Shown: one piece after another, positions 38,813 to 51,945 of the stretch
Layout: the number at the start of each line of letters is the position of its first letter
Numbering within the stretch: position 1 is the first letter of the stretch
DNA from: Pyrocephalus nanus
Lineage: Eukaryota > Chordata > Aves > Passeriformes > Tyrannidae
NCBI GenBank assembly: GCA_038380795.1
Contig: CM076268.1
Span: forward strand, 538,501-602,500
DNA length: 64,000 bases
Reading direction: 5' to 3'
The notes under the pieces: generated by a model
The model's input: the letters and a program-made list of their open reading frames with translations, nothing else
Database searches by the model: none
What the model was told of the DNA's origin: nothing
Program-made: the position numbers and the translations under genes

Positions 38813-41800
38813 AGAGGAGGGTACTGGATGAATGAGGGGAGAATGGGGTAAGTCCCTCACAAGTCAGGGCAGAAAAACACCTGGAGAAGTAAATCTGCAT
38901 GAGCTGGCTGAGCTGAGGATTTGGAAGCCACTGGAGTCAGGCAGTGCTTGTCACAGTCCCCCCTGTCCCCCAAAGCACAGGGCTGTCACAGAGTGCAGCA
39001 CCACGAGAGGCACAGAGCCAGACAGTGCTCCTGCAAACATTGCCACTGCATCCTCTGAACTGGGACTGTCCCTTCGTGTTCCCCTGTCACTGTCCCTCTG
39101 CCATTCCCTAAGGTATCCTCTGCCTTTCCCCCATTCCCTGGAGGACTGCAGGTCACACCCCCTGTGCTGACCCCCACATTCTGCAGGTTCATCATGCAAA
39201 GGCAGTGCTGAGATCAGGAGGATCTGGGTCCTTGACCACGGTCCCCACACCATTAGGGTGCTCCTGATCATCTGTCCTTACCATATGAACAACAGAGGAG
39301 CCCCCTCTTCTGACTGGGGCCTCTAGGATCTCCTCTAATATAAATAGTAATGACTGTAATTATTAATCATTACTGTGATTATATGATTATAATTAATAAT
39401 CATAATAATGAATCATTATAATTACTCCACTAAATGACAAGCCCTGCTTCCTCCAGCGAGCTTCAGAAGCTCAAAGAATGAGCTGTTGTGTATATTTAGG
39501 GACTCTCAAACACTTCTGTACTAACAAGTCCAAGCGTCTCTGGTTTTTTTAGGGACTTCCACACTGTATTTAATTTGGAAATCTGCAGCTGCCTTGAATT
39601 GTGACCAATGGAGTGCTGCTACCATATGGAAGGTCCTTTGCTTAAAATCCAGCAGAATCATAAACCGAGATTGGGAAGAGGAAGGAAGGTGCATATGGGT
39701 ATTACTTGAAGGATGGAGAGCCAGATATGCCTAATATTGCATTTTTCCATCTTAGATATACAACTGAAAGTAATTCAGTTAATTGAAGAGTGTTTTCTGA
39801 AAGCCCAAATAAAACCAGCAAGTGTAAAGGCTGCAGACACTTGAAAGACAGATGGTTTGACATGCCCAGCCACTTGGGTCTTGGGGTCTGTGAGCACGAC
39901 TACTTTGGGGCTGTTAGCTCAGGACAAGGGAGGGGAATGTATAAAAACATGAATGCAATGTTTAAACTGCACTCAAAGTGCAGAAATTCCCCCCTGGATG
40001 ATGTGCATGCCCCAAGCCCAGGTGGCTAAGACATGAGAGGCTCAGTGTTTTATAGGAAATCCCTGAACTCTGGTGAGCAGCACGTGGCTGCTCCCTGCCT
40101 TGTGGGTGTGGGACAAGTGCCCTTGGGGAACCTGCTGGAGTCACTGTATGTATTGCACAGTTACCCTTGGTTACTGGGCTGGTGTGAGTCACCACTGTCC
40201 TTCCCAAGCACAAAGAAACTGATCTTGCAGAATGTAAAATCCACCCAGGAGATGTCATTGTTTAGGGTTAGCATCTCATTCTGACAAGCTCAGAAGGAGA
40301 ACCAGATGGGTATAGGGACCAAGTAGAGAAATCCTGCCATGTTTTTAAGATAAAATGTTTGCTAAGGTTTAGTTATGTGATTTGATTCAGTGCTGGTGAC
40401 TTTAAAGTCTTGTTATCCTTTGGTATCGTTGGGCATGTGTGTTTGGGATTGTGTATTTCTGAGTTATTGTAGCAATTACTGCAATGAGAAGGGTGCAGTC
40501 AGCAAAAGAGCTGCTGTCACCATTTCCACTTGGCTGAGTACAATGATCACAGATGAGAACTTTCTTATTGACTCTTCATAGTTTTGATACATCTTGGAGG
40601 GAAAGGAGTAGGAAAAGGGCCTGTCTCTGTTCCTGTGTCAGGATTGGCCCAGCACACAGCTCTCCAAATTTGTGCTATCACAAAGTGAGAACATACCTGC
40701 AGCAGCTCCTCTGTAAGCAAAGAAAGAAAACAAAGCTGGCAGGTAAGAATATTAGAGAGATCATTTGGGCTACTCATAAATAATTAAGTCTACTTTAGGT
40801 GTGTACTGTTTTAAGATCAGTTGGTGGTTCTAGAATTAGGTAAGCAGAAAGATAAATGATTGATTTTTTTTTTTATATATATAATATTTTTGCTGTAATG
40901 CTGATGGGTTAGACTTTCCAAAGAGTGTATGTGCAGGATACCCCTGTGATGCTGAGCAGTCTGATGCTGTCTGTAATCTCCTTGCAGTCACAATGTGTCC
41001 AGTGGCAGGGGACACTTGGGGGGCAGAGGCAAGTGCACCTTCAGCCACTTTGTGTAGTGCTACCAGCCATTACCCCATCTCAAGCAAGGCCATTCCTGCT
41101 GTTGGTTTTGCCTCTTCTAAGAGAAGATAAAAACTTCTGAGCTTAGAAAAAGGAACAAAAAAGTTTAATAACTAATATGGCCTAATTATAATAGCTCTCA
41201 GGTCTGAACTTGAAGCAGAATTTAGCCATTAGTTACCATATTCCTGTTTGCAGTGGCTGATAGGCACTGGATATTGTCTGCAAGGAATGAAAAGAGGAAG
41301 GCATGAATCCTGAAGGGGTTTAGTGTCTAATTCCATCAGCTGCTGGCTAGAGTCAGGCTTGTGTGTCTCCACTGAGAGAGCAGCATTCCTTCAGGGAACA
41401 GTCCTGAGAAATCCCAAATGAACAGCCAGCAGCGGGACTGACACCAAAGCCTTCCGGCAGGATGGGGTTTTTTACCCTACACTCCAAGGTGGTGGGAGCA
41501 CATAGGAGATGAGGCCTGGGGCAGTCAGAGCTTCTTCAAACAAATATGTGGATGTAGAAATGATTTAATTACCAGACTGTTTAGGAGAATTTTTAATCTC
41601 TCTTCAACCACTCGTACTGACATCTATGATGTGTGATACCATTTAGATTGAAAAGAGAATCCATTTAAAGTCTAAATACTCAAATTACTTTTTTAGATGC
41701 CTGGGAGCAGCTCAGAGTTCAAGCACATGATGCTCTTAAAATCCTACTAAATTAGAGGCCATGGGGCGGGGGGGAAGCGAAAGAATGTTGAAGTACATTA

Positions 41801-42621
41801 TGTTTTGAAGTATGTGGTTTTCAAACTGACACGAACTAGTTCTTAGCTAGGAGTGTAACCTAATATGTGTCAAGGTTTCCAAAATGAGGTGTGTATGGTG
41901 CCAGATACATGCAAGCAAAAAAAATCCCAACCAAACTGGGGCAGTCCAGCTCCTGCCCTCACAGTGAGACAACCTCCTGTGAGCATCTGGCAGTTCCCTG
42001 CAGGATCCAGGAGGTCTCAAACACTGCTCCCAGCCTCCCTTCAAAAATCAGGCTTGCCAAGCACTGTGTGGGCTGCCAGTCAGCACGAGGTGACTGTGCC
42101 TGCAATTACAGCTTGAATAGACTGGGGGGGAAGAAAACTTTCAAACTGATTCTTACACAGCACTTGAAGCTGACAGTTAGGTTTTGTGATTCACAAATTT
42201 GCTCTCTTGTAATAAATAAACATTTCTTTTCATGACAGTGTCATGGGGACTGAGCTTGAGAGCCTCACTGTATTTTTTTTCTTTATTCTTGGCATATCAG
42301 TGCAGTCGAAAGACACACACTCTTGCCTCCTTATACTTTCTGCCAAGCCACAACCACAAACCATCCTTACAACCCCGAAGCGTTTTTGGCAGTTGTGACA
42401 CAAAACGTATGGCTCATGTGGTAAAATGTGCTGGCAAGATCCCCACAGGCCCCATCCAGCCATCACTTCTGTGAAGAACTCGATGCCAGATAGCAGCTGT
42501 TACGTGGAGGCTGCTCAGCGTCACACTAATCAGTCCTGTCTCATCCCTTCTTTTCCTTTCCCTGTCTCCACCTGCTGTTTTCTTTTCCTTTTTATTTTTT
42601 CTCCTTCTCTTTTTTTGCATC
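38813..42621. other. Intergenic, no gene seen
   Basis: Unique DNA apart from the AT-rich tract at 39.34 kb. No coding exon or RNA gene is recognised. Confidence 0.6.
39338..39428. repeat. AT-rich low-complexity tract (TAAT/ATTAT)
   Basis: This imperfect tract of TAATTATTAATCATTA-type sequence is partly palindromic, which would allow a hairpin. It looks like a decayed microsatellite. Confidence 0.75.
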
Positions 42622-42690
42622 TTAGATTAAGACTGGAAGTGCTCTGGGGCAGGGACCCTCGTTTTGTTCTGTGTTTCTGTCTCTTGCTGT
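42622..42690 (+). mobile_element. Ancient amniote SINE/L2-type tail
   Basis: TTAGATTAAGACTGGAAGTG, CTCTGGGGCAGGGACC and TTTTGTTCTGTGTTTCTGT match the repeated tail (TTAGATTGTAAGCTCTTTGGGGCAGGGACTGT..) common to old CORE-SINEs of birds and reptiles. Only the tail is clear. Confidence 0.5.
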
Positions 42691-45119
42691 GGAGTCTGCT
42701 TGCCTGGCAAACGGCAATGCCAAATAATACAGCTGGCTCCCAGTGATCTCTGGCAGGTTACATGGTGACTGACCTGAAAACTGACTGCTGTTGGTAAAAA
42801 ACACAGCTCCAGGGAAGCTTTTAATGGACTTTATGAAGGTAACACAGTGCTGCTTTTCCCAACTGGAAGTATTTGCAGAGCAGAGGCCTGAGCAGTTATT
42901 TATGCTATCCTGACTGCCTGCATGTGTTGTATGTTTTTGTTTGGTAGTTGCTAATGTTTCTGGTCTGAATAGCAGGACATGTTTATGGCTCAGAAAAGTT
43001 GCCCAAGGAACAGCCTCGAGGGAATAGTTGTCTCCAAAACAGTGACATTCTGCATCTCCTCCACAACGTCTGACAGCAAGAATCATGCTTGGAACTGAAG
43101 GTGGAGCTCATTGCTGGTTAAGGGGCAGTCTCCAGTCTCACACAGCTGAAGGGAAAGGCTAGGGTGGAGTCTCTGAAGCACTTTACCTTTCCCATTTATG
43201 TCAGTGAGCTTCCCAGGCTGCTGGCAGGTTGGATTAAGGTGAGTCAGGAAGCTGTGACTGGAGTTCTAGTTCCTCACACCCCTCTGAGACTCTCCAGTCT
43301 AAGAATAACAGATGAGGAATCAATATCTATTGAAAAAGTTGGAAAAATCAAGAAAAATACCAATCTACACACATCTGCCGTGACTGACTTCCTCTGAGGC
43401 ATCAGTTTTCTTCCTTTGTTTTGCCCACAGATGCAGGTCTGTATACATCATCATCAGAAAGGGAATTTGGTAGGAAGCTCCCTCCTTGGAGCTCACGTGG
43501 CCATTTTTTGGTGAGCTGGTAACTATTTAATTGTTCTAGGTATGACAGGAGTTTTCTATAGGAAGTATTCATGAAGCATTTCTCATAGGGGTGGTGACAC
43601 AGCAGCTCAGAAAGTGAGTGTTGCAATGTAATCCTAAATGGAGTTCACAGGACACCTTCATGCCTTCACTGTGGCTGCATGTGCTGCTCCTACAGCTTCT
43701 CCCCTGAGCTGCTTTTTGGCCCTCTTGATGGTCCTGCCTCTATACCAAATAATGCATTTAGGCTTTTAGATGCCAAAGTACCCACTGAACTGCACGTGAG
43801 CTCAGTGAGCAGTGCAGTGATGGGAGTCATGAGAGCTGGGGTTCCTTTGGTGTCCTAGGTGTTCATATACACTTTATTGCAGAGTGGATATACAGATGGC
43901 CATGATTCCCCTCCTCCTCCTTCCCTGTCCATTTTGGAGTGTGCAAAGCAAGAAAGAATCAGCTCTGGTCAAGCCAAACACTGTATTTTCCAAGAGCGTC
44001 CTGGCTGGCCTCCCCCGCAGGGACTCTTTGCATCCTCTGCTCCAAGCGAGGTCAGCCACCAGTGGGCACTGTCCATCTGCATCCCACAGACCCGGCACGG
44101 GCACGGCAGGAGCAGCCTGGGGAACTCAGGGCTGAGGGATTTGCTCCCGGCGAGAAGTAAACCAAGGCTCTGGGGGCGATCTGAGGGTGGTCAGCTCCAC
44201 TCACGCTCTGCAAAGCGCATTTTTATCTGAAATGTTCCACTCGTGGTAGCAGCGACACTGAAAAGGTGTTTAAACATAAATGATGCTCATTCCTTTGTCA
44301 GCATCAATTTGAAAAGCAGTTGTTTCTGGTTGTGCTTCTCTCGAGCACACACCCTCTGTGCTGTGTTGGACGGCTCTGCCTTTATCTTGATTTCCTTCCA
44401 AGAGCTCATTCCTCTGCAATTCCAGGAGTGCTACTTGAAGCTAAGGCTTCTGTGGGTGTATGGCCATACAGGCTATAGGATTCACCACCCATGGGAAGTC
44501 TCCCATTTACCAAAGCTGTAATATTTTAGCTAGTACTAACATTTCTAGCAATTAAAGCTGCCACGCAGTTTAGTCAAAGACATGGTTGTGCTGTTCGTTT
44601 CTGTCTCCCATAAGGAATTTAGTTGCCTAAAACTTTCCGTGCTGTCCAGCAGAGTGGAATGGGCTGTTGACGGCTATGTCCTATTTTTTTCAACTGCACT
44701 GGGATACAAATGGGTTTGGTAGAATATTTTCACACTGAATTGCAAATGATCCCATGCAGCTATTCTTTTCTTCTTGGCAAATATTTTCCATCTCTGGTCT
44801 CCAAACAGTTAAATGAAAGACAGCCAGTAAAATGGAGCTCTCTTTAATCCTGGGATAGGCAATTGCAAACAGGATAGAGGACACCAACCTCTTTTTATTT
44901 CCCATTTAGGATGGGGAGGTGAAAAGTCAATATTCCTCTCTGAGATGCGTCCAGCTAAGCAGATGCTGAACCGCATGTGCTCATTTTAGTCTACTCTGCA
45001 AGTTTTTGGAGAGCAGAAATATTTACACCTCGAATAAGTCCCTCAACCTCCTCCAAACCACAAACTCGACTTCCAAACCAGGTGGCTCCAACGCACGGTG
45101 CCCATACCACTGGGTTTAA
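42691..45119. other. Intergenic, no gene seen
   Basis: Unique sequence leading into the first upstream CpG island. The minus-strand frame at 42622-43086 has no recognised domain and overlaps the SINE tail. Confidence 0.6.
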
Positions 45120-45860
45120 ATTGTGTTTACCTGTTTGGCCGGAGCCCCCCCGCCTTCCCTCCCTGTGAGAGACCCCGAGTCCCCCTCCCCGTGGCTCTGG
45201 GGCTCTGCGGGGGAAGCAGGGCCCGGAGCAGGGAATGGTGAGCCCGGAGGGAGCGCGAACCGCGCACTTCTCTCTTCTGAGCTGGGGAGACCAGGGGGAG
45301 CGGGGGCAAAGCCTCCGCTTCGGGGTCTTTGCAAACGGGCTAGTGGCCGCGGTGTTCCTGTGCCATGGACAGAGCTGAGGGCGCTGGGGAGCGGAGGGGG
45401 AGTCCTGCGGCAGGGAAGGGAGCGTTCCGCGGGAGACCCCCCTCCAGATGCGCAGGCAATGCCGCCTTGGTCACGCACCCCCGGCCCCGCAGCCGGGCCG
45501 GGCTCCAGCTCGGCCGCCCACGACGTCCCGGCAGGGCTGGGGCTCCCACAGCCACCCTGCCACCAGGTCCCTGTCGCGGGGGGCCTGGAGGGAAGGGAAG
45601 TGAAGTCACCGCGGGGGTCGCGGGTGCGTTCGATCACGAATTTTTTATTCGCATCGCTAGTTCTTCTTCTTTAGTTTCTTCGCTCTATGGCTTTGCCCGA
45701 CTGTGTCAGAGCCTGTCCTGCTCCCTCCCGTACCCCCCAGCCCAGGTTTGTGACATCCATCTCCGCCCCGTGCGCAGCCGAGGTCGTGAGAAGCCCCGGG
45801 CCCGGTGCTGCCCGGAGGCCTCGGTGAAGGGTGCGGGGGACAATGGTGAACACTTCAAGG
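45120..45860. promoter_or_regulatory. CpG island, about 10 kb upstream of EMX2
   Basis: A CpG-dense stretch starts sharply after TTGTGTTTACCTG. It holds an ATG-initiated frame (45365-45997) with a strong GCCATGG context but no recognisable domain. By mammalian synteny this is the territory of antisense EMX2OS; no exon can be identified. Confidence 0.5.
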
Positions 45861-45879
45861 GCCGTCTGCTGAAGAAACA

Positions 45880-46110
45880 TAGCCGGGCGCTCGTACAATG
45901 GGCTATTTTCCATCAGTCGTGTAAAGAATGGTTAGCTGATGGCTTGAAAATTCAATTGAATACGTTCATGGACCTATGTATAAATATTATTTTTTAAAAG
46001 AACAATACGTAATTAAAAACTAATATTTAACAACTTAAACGCCTATCCTCTAGGAAATAACAGCCTTTCTTCGCAAAACCACCGAGATTGACTTCGCTTC
46101 CTCCTGTAAA
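45880..46110. promoter_or_regulatory. AT-rich block between CpG islands
   Basis: An abrupt change from CpG-rich to AT-rich unique sequence follows 45860. It has CAATGGGC, TCAATTGAATACG, TACGTAATTAAAAACTAAT and related homeodomain-type words. It may be a regulatory element; nothing more specific can be read. Confidence 0.25.
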
Positions 46111-46639
46111 ATGAGGCCAGATTTAATTCTCCAAAGATCAGTGAGATCAAGTATTTCAGCGCTCAATTTACAGCTCCGGGGTATGTGGGACCCTTTCCCA
46201 GCTATCTGGGTAGGCTAGGAAATAACTCCGGGAAGGAGGAGGGGGAAAGGAAGGAGAATTAATTCCCGAACACCGCAGTAACACCTGTAGTATTTCCTTA
46301 ACTCAACGTCACGGCGGCGATAGCCGGGAGCGGGTTTCTCTGCGGCGGTCAAATCGCGAGCAGGAAAACAGCTCAACTCTTGCAAGCAAACAAATCAACA
46401 AACACCTCAGGTTTGCTCGTTTGTAAGGAAGCGTTCTGAGCTAGGAAGATCGCTCCGTGGAGCAATTCGGTCCTGTTGTGATACAAGCGGGGAACCAGGC
46501 GAGTTACCACCCGCCACCTCCGTAAAACATCCTCGCCTGTGGATGCGTGGGCATGTTCGTTGCCTGGAAGGAGCGAACTACAAATAAATCTGCTAGTTTC
46601 ACCTAAACATTAAAAAATTTTATATATAAAATACATTAC

Positions 46640-47960
46640 ACTGACTGTGAGGGTCCCTGCTGCCCCCGGGGGTCGTGTATTTCTTCCCCACAGCGGCTCT
46701 GCTCCTCTCCGCGATGTCACACCGCGGCCCGGCTGCGACCTTCCCCAAACCCTCCGCAAGCTTATCCTCTTTCTCCCCCGCTCCCTTCTTCTGAAACACA
46801 GCGAAAGGGGAAGCCCACCCCTGCTAACCTCCCGGGAAGGTGGGAAGCGGAGACCAGGCGGCCTCCCTCCCTGCCTCCGGCCCCCTCGCCCCCGCCCTGC
46901 CCTTGACCTCCACGGTGCCTCCGCTGCCCGCTCTTTGCTCTGCCTGTGCGGGAGGTTGCGGGGAGCTGCGGGCAGCGCTGCCCGGGCTTGGCTGCTCTGC
47001 TCTGGGGCGCGGGGAAGCTGCAGAGCAGATTTTCGGCAGCGCGGCTCTGCTGAGGCGCTGCCTGGGGAGCAGACCCGTCGCAGCCGCACGCACTTCTCCC
47101 CACAAAGAGGACCGGCCTCCTGTTCTGCCTTCACGCTCCCTCGCCTTTGGCTATGGGGAGCACTCCCTCTCCGGGACACCCGGGGCTGCGGGCGGCGCTG
47201 AGACTGCCCGGCACCGGTGCTCTGAGCGCGGTGCGGCTCCGCTTGCCTTCTCCGACTTGCGGTCAAAAATGCCGCTTTCTTTGCTATATCATCTTTCTTT
47301 CCCCTCCCCTTTCTTTCCCCTTATCTTTCTTTTAATTGTCATGTTATTTATTCCCCCGTAACTGTCTGTGAAAAGTGAAAAATAATTGGAGGTAGGTGAT
47401 TTCTGGAGAGAACCGCCGTGTGCGCGCTCCCTTGCCCATATGGAGAAAATTATCCCTCAAGTTCAGACTTTCGTTGGATCGCAGCACCGAACAGCCCAAA
47501 CGTGGCAGGAGTCGGGAGAGAGGGTCACTTTCGATTCCTGCCGCCTGCACGGCCCGGGAGAGGAGCGAGGGGCCGGCTCCCGGGGCCGCCGCATCCCCGC
47601 AGGTGCCCTCCCCTTCCTGGGCAGCCTGGCGGGGGCACCGGCCCGGGGCAAAGCCCTGCCCGAGCTGGCGCTGCCGCCGTCCCGCTCGCTGCTCGCACTC
47701 CTGTGCCTGGCACGGGCCGTTCCAGCCCGGCCCTGGCCCCGGCCGCAGTGTGTGGGTGCTGCCGGAGGGTCTGGCGGCTGTGCAGGGTTTGACCGAGCAG
47801 CACGGGCGGTGTCCGCCCGCGGAGCGGGGTGCGCCGAGCGGGGACTCCCCGCAGCGGCCTGACCTTTTCCGGTGTTCCTGCACCAAAAAGAGCCGGACAA
47901 GCGATGAGGGATCCGCGTTCTCCCAGAGGGATGGCCAGCGAAGCGACGCGGGGAAAGGCA
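46640..47960. promoter_or_regulatory. CpG island, about 8-9 kb upstream of EMX2
   Basis: This CpG-dense stretch is 1.3 kb long, broken by an AT-richer T/C tract near 47270-47460. Overlapping frames in all phases are typical of GC-rich DNA and match no family I know. It could be a lncRNA promoter or a Polycomb-type island. Confidence 0.5.
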
Positions 47961-49129
47961 GCACCTCTGCCCAGGTATTCTCTCATCTGTGCACTGCCCT
48001 GAGGTGAAGTTTTCTAAAACTCCGAAACAAGTTTTGCCCTTATTTTCGTTCCGTTACAGGAAAGAAAGGAAAAAAACCCCAAAAATTAGTCCGTAAAAGC
48101 GCCCTTAGTTTGGAGCTAATCTAGGGCAAAAGTTGTTAGATGGGAGCAACGTAACGGAGCGGCAGCCCGATGGAATCGCACACAGTTTAAGCAAAAGCCC
48201 CCAGGTATATGTTTGACATACATTATGCATGTAAAGAAAGCAACACCGGACTTCGGGGGCTTGGAACACCTACGGAAACCGCTGATTTTGCTTTAGGAGC
48301 TCTGTTTTATTACACTCTGTATGACTTCCACAGCGCATACATATGAGCTTCAATATTTGGGAACACATCAGCAAGGAAAGGAATTCAGTGAGGTTATGCA
48401 TTTCAAACCTGGATACTTATATTCCTATTCCAGGATGCCACTGCAAGCAATTATGCACTTGAGGCCCTCGGAAAAAACCGCATATTTTAAAATAAAATAC
48501 TTATCATTTAGTATCCTTAATGACACTTCAATGTGCTAAAATTTAGTCTCTAAATTTTAGAAACTCGGGGAATTATTTGGGAGTTATTCAGTCTCTTTCA
48601 CTGCAAACTCCTTCAACCTCATGCGAGTCACCGGGACATAGATGTCTCAGGTGGATGGAGAGGCGGGGAGCGGGGGTGTCGTGCAGAATTAATCACCCCA
48701 AAAACCCCTCTGCTCTTTTGCAAGCTCGAATTTCCTAAAACGATGGACGAGACTGGACACATACACACACAAAAAGGACCCGAATATGGAAGAGAGGGAG
48801 CTGACTACCAGCAGAGCCAACTTCCTTCCAGGCTCGCTCCAAGCCAGGTGAAAGCAACCGAAAATAGCGACGACCCTGCTGCCCAGAAAAACGCTTGGTG
48901 GAATGCAAAGCAAAGTTCGGCGGGTCGGCGGGATTGAGCTCTCTAGGAGCAAGTTAAAGTTGAATAATTCATAAAAGTGAATGTCTGAAAGAGAAACGAA
49001 AAGTATTCCAGTGCTACTAAAAAGTGCCGAACAGAACTAGTGGTAAATGGTAGTGTGATTTTCTATTTTCCCTTAGAAAAGAAAGGGTTGCTTTTGAAGA
49101 CATGTTTTAGTTTGCTTCTTCACCCTTCC
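47961..49129. other. Non-coding DNA between CpG islands
   Basis: AT-richer unique sequence with CATTATGCATG, an imperfect direct repeat of a TAAAATTTAGTCTC-type word near 48535-48560, and no recognised gene. Confidence 0.5.
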
Positions 49130-49665
49130 CCATCCCCGTACGGGCAGCGGTGCGCTCAGCCCAGAGCAAAGTTTAGGGAAGTTTGTGAGTACAGCCCCCT
49201 CCTCGGGGGGATCTCTCCCGCCGCTCCGGGCCTGGCCAGCGCTGGGGCTCCAGAGTGGGACCTGCCGGCACCCGGCCTTCTTTTCGGCTGCAGAAGAAAA
49301 GCAAGGCACTGATGGGGAACACCAACTGGGGGCTGAGATGGGAGCGAGAAGACCAGAGCCAGGGAGATAAATCAGCTTCGCGCAGGGCAGCGAACGCTGC
49401 GCACTCCCGGGGTCCCCCCGGGCAGTGGAGGTCCCGACAGTCGCGGGCCGTGAGTTTCTGTTTTGGTATGCGTTGTCTTCCACCAGGAAAAACAAGCACC
49501 CGGTGGAAGAGCATCTCCCGCGCGCTCTTCCCACGCAACCTCCACATCAGTCAAAGCTCGGTCGTCTCTTCACTCCCATACAGGACAACGAGCGTTTTCC
49601 CGTGGGATGTCCGGAGAGAGGACATCTGCAGCCCCCGGCTGGCCTGCAGCTCTGTCTCTGCTTTA

Positions 49666-49666
<1 letters not shown>

Positions 49667-49694
<28 letters not shown>
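49667..49694. repeat. T28 homopolymer
   Basis: A T28 run inside a CpG-rich segment. Confidence 0.93.
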
Positions 49695-49697
<3 letters not shown>

Positions 49698-50246
49698 TCT
49701 GACGAGTTTTCGTCCAGGGAGAGCCCTCGTGGCAGACACGGACGCTCAGAAACCCACAATTTCAGCGGTTTCCCAGGTAGCCGCTGCCGGGCAAAGCCGC
49801 TGTATTTGCTAGTTCAGCATCCGACTGCTGGAAATCTGCAGAGTTCACCGGCGTGCGGCACCGCACCGCCGACACCCCGGGCATTCCCGAAGCCACGGGA
49901 GCCGCCACGGGACCGTTCCCTCGAGATGGAGCAGGTCAGCCCGCCAGGCGGGCGGGAATGCAGGCGCCTTTTCCAGCGCCTCTCGCCCGTATCGCACCAC
50001 CCACGGCTGCGAGAAGCTGCCGTACACGGCGTGTCGCAAGCCGCGATCTCGAAGGAGGTGTGAAAACAAGCGCAGGGACAGGATCCAGCGTTTGGACGCT
50101 GTTCCGGGGGCTGCCCCGGAGGGACAGATTTCAGGCGTGCAACTGGTCTGAACGGCGGGTAGTTCAAACGCTGCGCTTAAACCGAGTGCTCTGCCAGCGG
50201 GTACAGCACTTGAGGGGCTTCAGAGCGCGTGTGCACGAACGTGTGT

Positions 50247-50301
50247 TCACACACACACACACGCACACACACACGCACACACATGCACACACACACACAC
50301 C
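50247..50301. repeat. (CA)n microsatellite
   Basis: A (CA)n dinucleotide tract is interrupted by CG and TG steps (ACGCAC, ATGCAC). It is followed by a short GC stretch and an A-rich run at 50327-50354. Confidence 0.95.
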
Positions 50302-50547
50302 CGGGGAGGCTTCTCCGAGCCCCGCACAAAAAAAAAAGAAAAAAAAAAAAAAAGCAAGCCCTTTAGGACTTTATTCATTTTATTAATAGACATATTAAGC
50401 GGCCTTAAGGCTTTTTGACGGGATCGGAGAGTCCCGGGGGGGCGGCGGGACCCGCCCGCGATCCGGTGCCGGCGGCGGGGCCGCGGGGCGGGCGGGAGAG
50501 GAGCGGCGGCCGGCAGGGGGCGCTGCCGCCCTGCGGATACGGTGCGG

Positions 50548-51071
50548 GATGGACAGGGATGGACCGGGATGGACCGGGATGGACAGGGATGGACCTGGAT
50601 GGACAGGGATGGACAGGGATGGACAGAGATGGACAGGGATGGACCGGGATGGACAGGGATGGACAGGGATGGACAGAGATGGACAGGGATGGACCGGGAT
50701 GGACACGGATGGACAGGGATGGACAGGGATGGACAGGGATGGACCGGGATGGACAGGGATGGACAGGGATGGACAGAGATGGACAGGGATGGACCGGGAT
50801 GGACAGGGATGGACAGAGATGGACCGGGATGGACAGGGATGGACCAGGATGGACCGGAATGGAGAGGGGTGGACAGGGGTGGACAGGGATGGAACCGGGA
50901 TAAACAGGGATGGACCGGGATGAACAGGGATGGACAGGGGTGGGACAGGGATGGACAGGGATGGACAGGGATGGACCAGGATGGACCAGGATGGGACCAG
51001 GATGGACAGGGATGGGCCGTCATGGAACCGGGATGGACCGGGATGGGCCGTCATGGAACCGGGATGGACCG
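50548..51071. repeat. 10-bp minisatellite (GGGATGGACA), about 520 bp
   Basis: About 50 copies of a 10-bp unit GGGATGGACA with single-base variants (GGACC, AGATGG) are regular to about 50887 and degenerate after that, with inserted GG and AACC. All frames are open on both strands (Trp-Thr-Gly-Met-Asp on one, Ser-Ile-Pro-Val-His on the other), giving false frames of over 200 residues. The array lies 4.5 kb upstream of the EMX2 start. Confidence 0.95.
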
Positions 51072-51074
51072 AGA

Positions 51075-51945
51075 AGAGAGCATCGGGAGAGAGGATGCTC
51101 CTCGGGGCGTCTCGCTACCGCGCTGTTCACCGCGCCCGCACGCAGCTCCGGGTATTTCTTCCCACTTCCCCCGCACGTGTTGGCGTGTAAGAAGAGCCGG
51201 AGTCTGGCACGGTTGGGTGCGGGTTAGGACTTCGCGTGTAAACCCGGGGAGGCTACGAATGTCCCGTGCTAACTAACGTCATTTTGGAACCGCAAGTCCG
51301 ACGCCTCCGGGATGAGACCAGCTGCGCGGAACCGCGGCGGGCCCGGCTGTGCAGCGCTCAAGGCGGGCTGGCTCGGGAGGGAGGGAGGAAGGCGCTCGGA
51401 ATTAGTGTCGAAAAGAAAAAAAACTAAAGTGGCTGTCCACGTTCTCTGCTCCGGGGCCAGAGAGAGGAACCCGGGCAGCAAGGCCTTTTCCCGGTCCCGG
51501 TCCCCCGCCTCTGAGACGGGCCCCCGGCGGCACCACCGCTGGCCCAGCTGTGCAGGACCGAAACAGAGGGGTGAGGATTTCAGGGCCAGTCTCCTCTTTG
51601 GGGAGTCCCGGGGGAAGCCCCCCGTGTGTTCACCCCGCTCTGGATCCCCGGCTGCGTCAGGAGAGAGGCCCCGTCCACGCGGGGCTCCTGGTGCTCGGGG
51701 GAGCCAGGCCCGCCTGCGACAGCTCCTCAGGTGGGATCCACCTGCTCAGCAGCGGCCGGGGTGCCCCAGCCCGGGCTCTCCCAGAGCCCCGCATCCCGGC
51801 CCAGCTCCTGGGAGCCCCGCATCCCGGCCCAGCTCCTGGGAGCCCCGCTCGTCTCGGCGCTTGGCGGCCCGGAATCCCTTCCCTCCCGCCGAGGACTGCG
51901 CTCTTAACGAAGGGCTCGCAGCACGCTCAAACATACTGACTGGGG
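51075..51945. promoter_or_regulatory. CpG-rich segment, about 4 kb upstream of EMX2
   Basis: The island runs from the edge of the 10-bp minisatellite to about 51945, where the sequence becomes AT-richer. It contains a 28-bp direct duplication. Open frames here do not resemble known proteins. Confidence 0.4.
51785..51846. repeat. 28-bp tandem duplication
   Basis: The unit AGCCCCGCATCCCGGCCCAG plus CTCCTGGG occurs twice exactly (51785-51812, 51813-51840), followed by a partial third copy AGCCCCGC. It lies in a CpG-rich segment. Confidence 0.93.

Larger units (their letters stand above)
49130..50545. promoter_or_regulatory. CpG-rich segment, about 5-6 kb upstream of EMX2
   Basis: This GC- and CpG-rich segment is interrupted by a T28 tract (49667-49694) and ends in a (CA)n tract and then a very GC-rich stretch at 50430-50545. 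No coding gene is recognisable. Confidence 0.4.

Noticed and set aside
50247..51276. Frames of 219-258 codons on both strands
   Set aside because: They translate the 10-bp minisatellite; parallel open frames on both strands show lack of stops, not coding.
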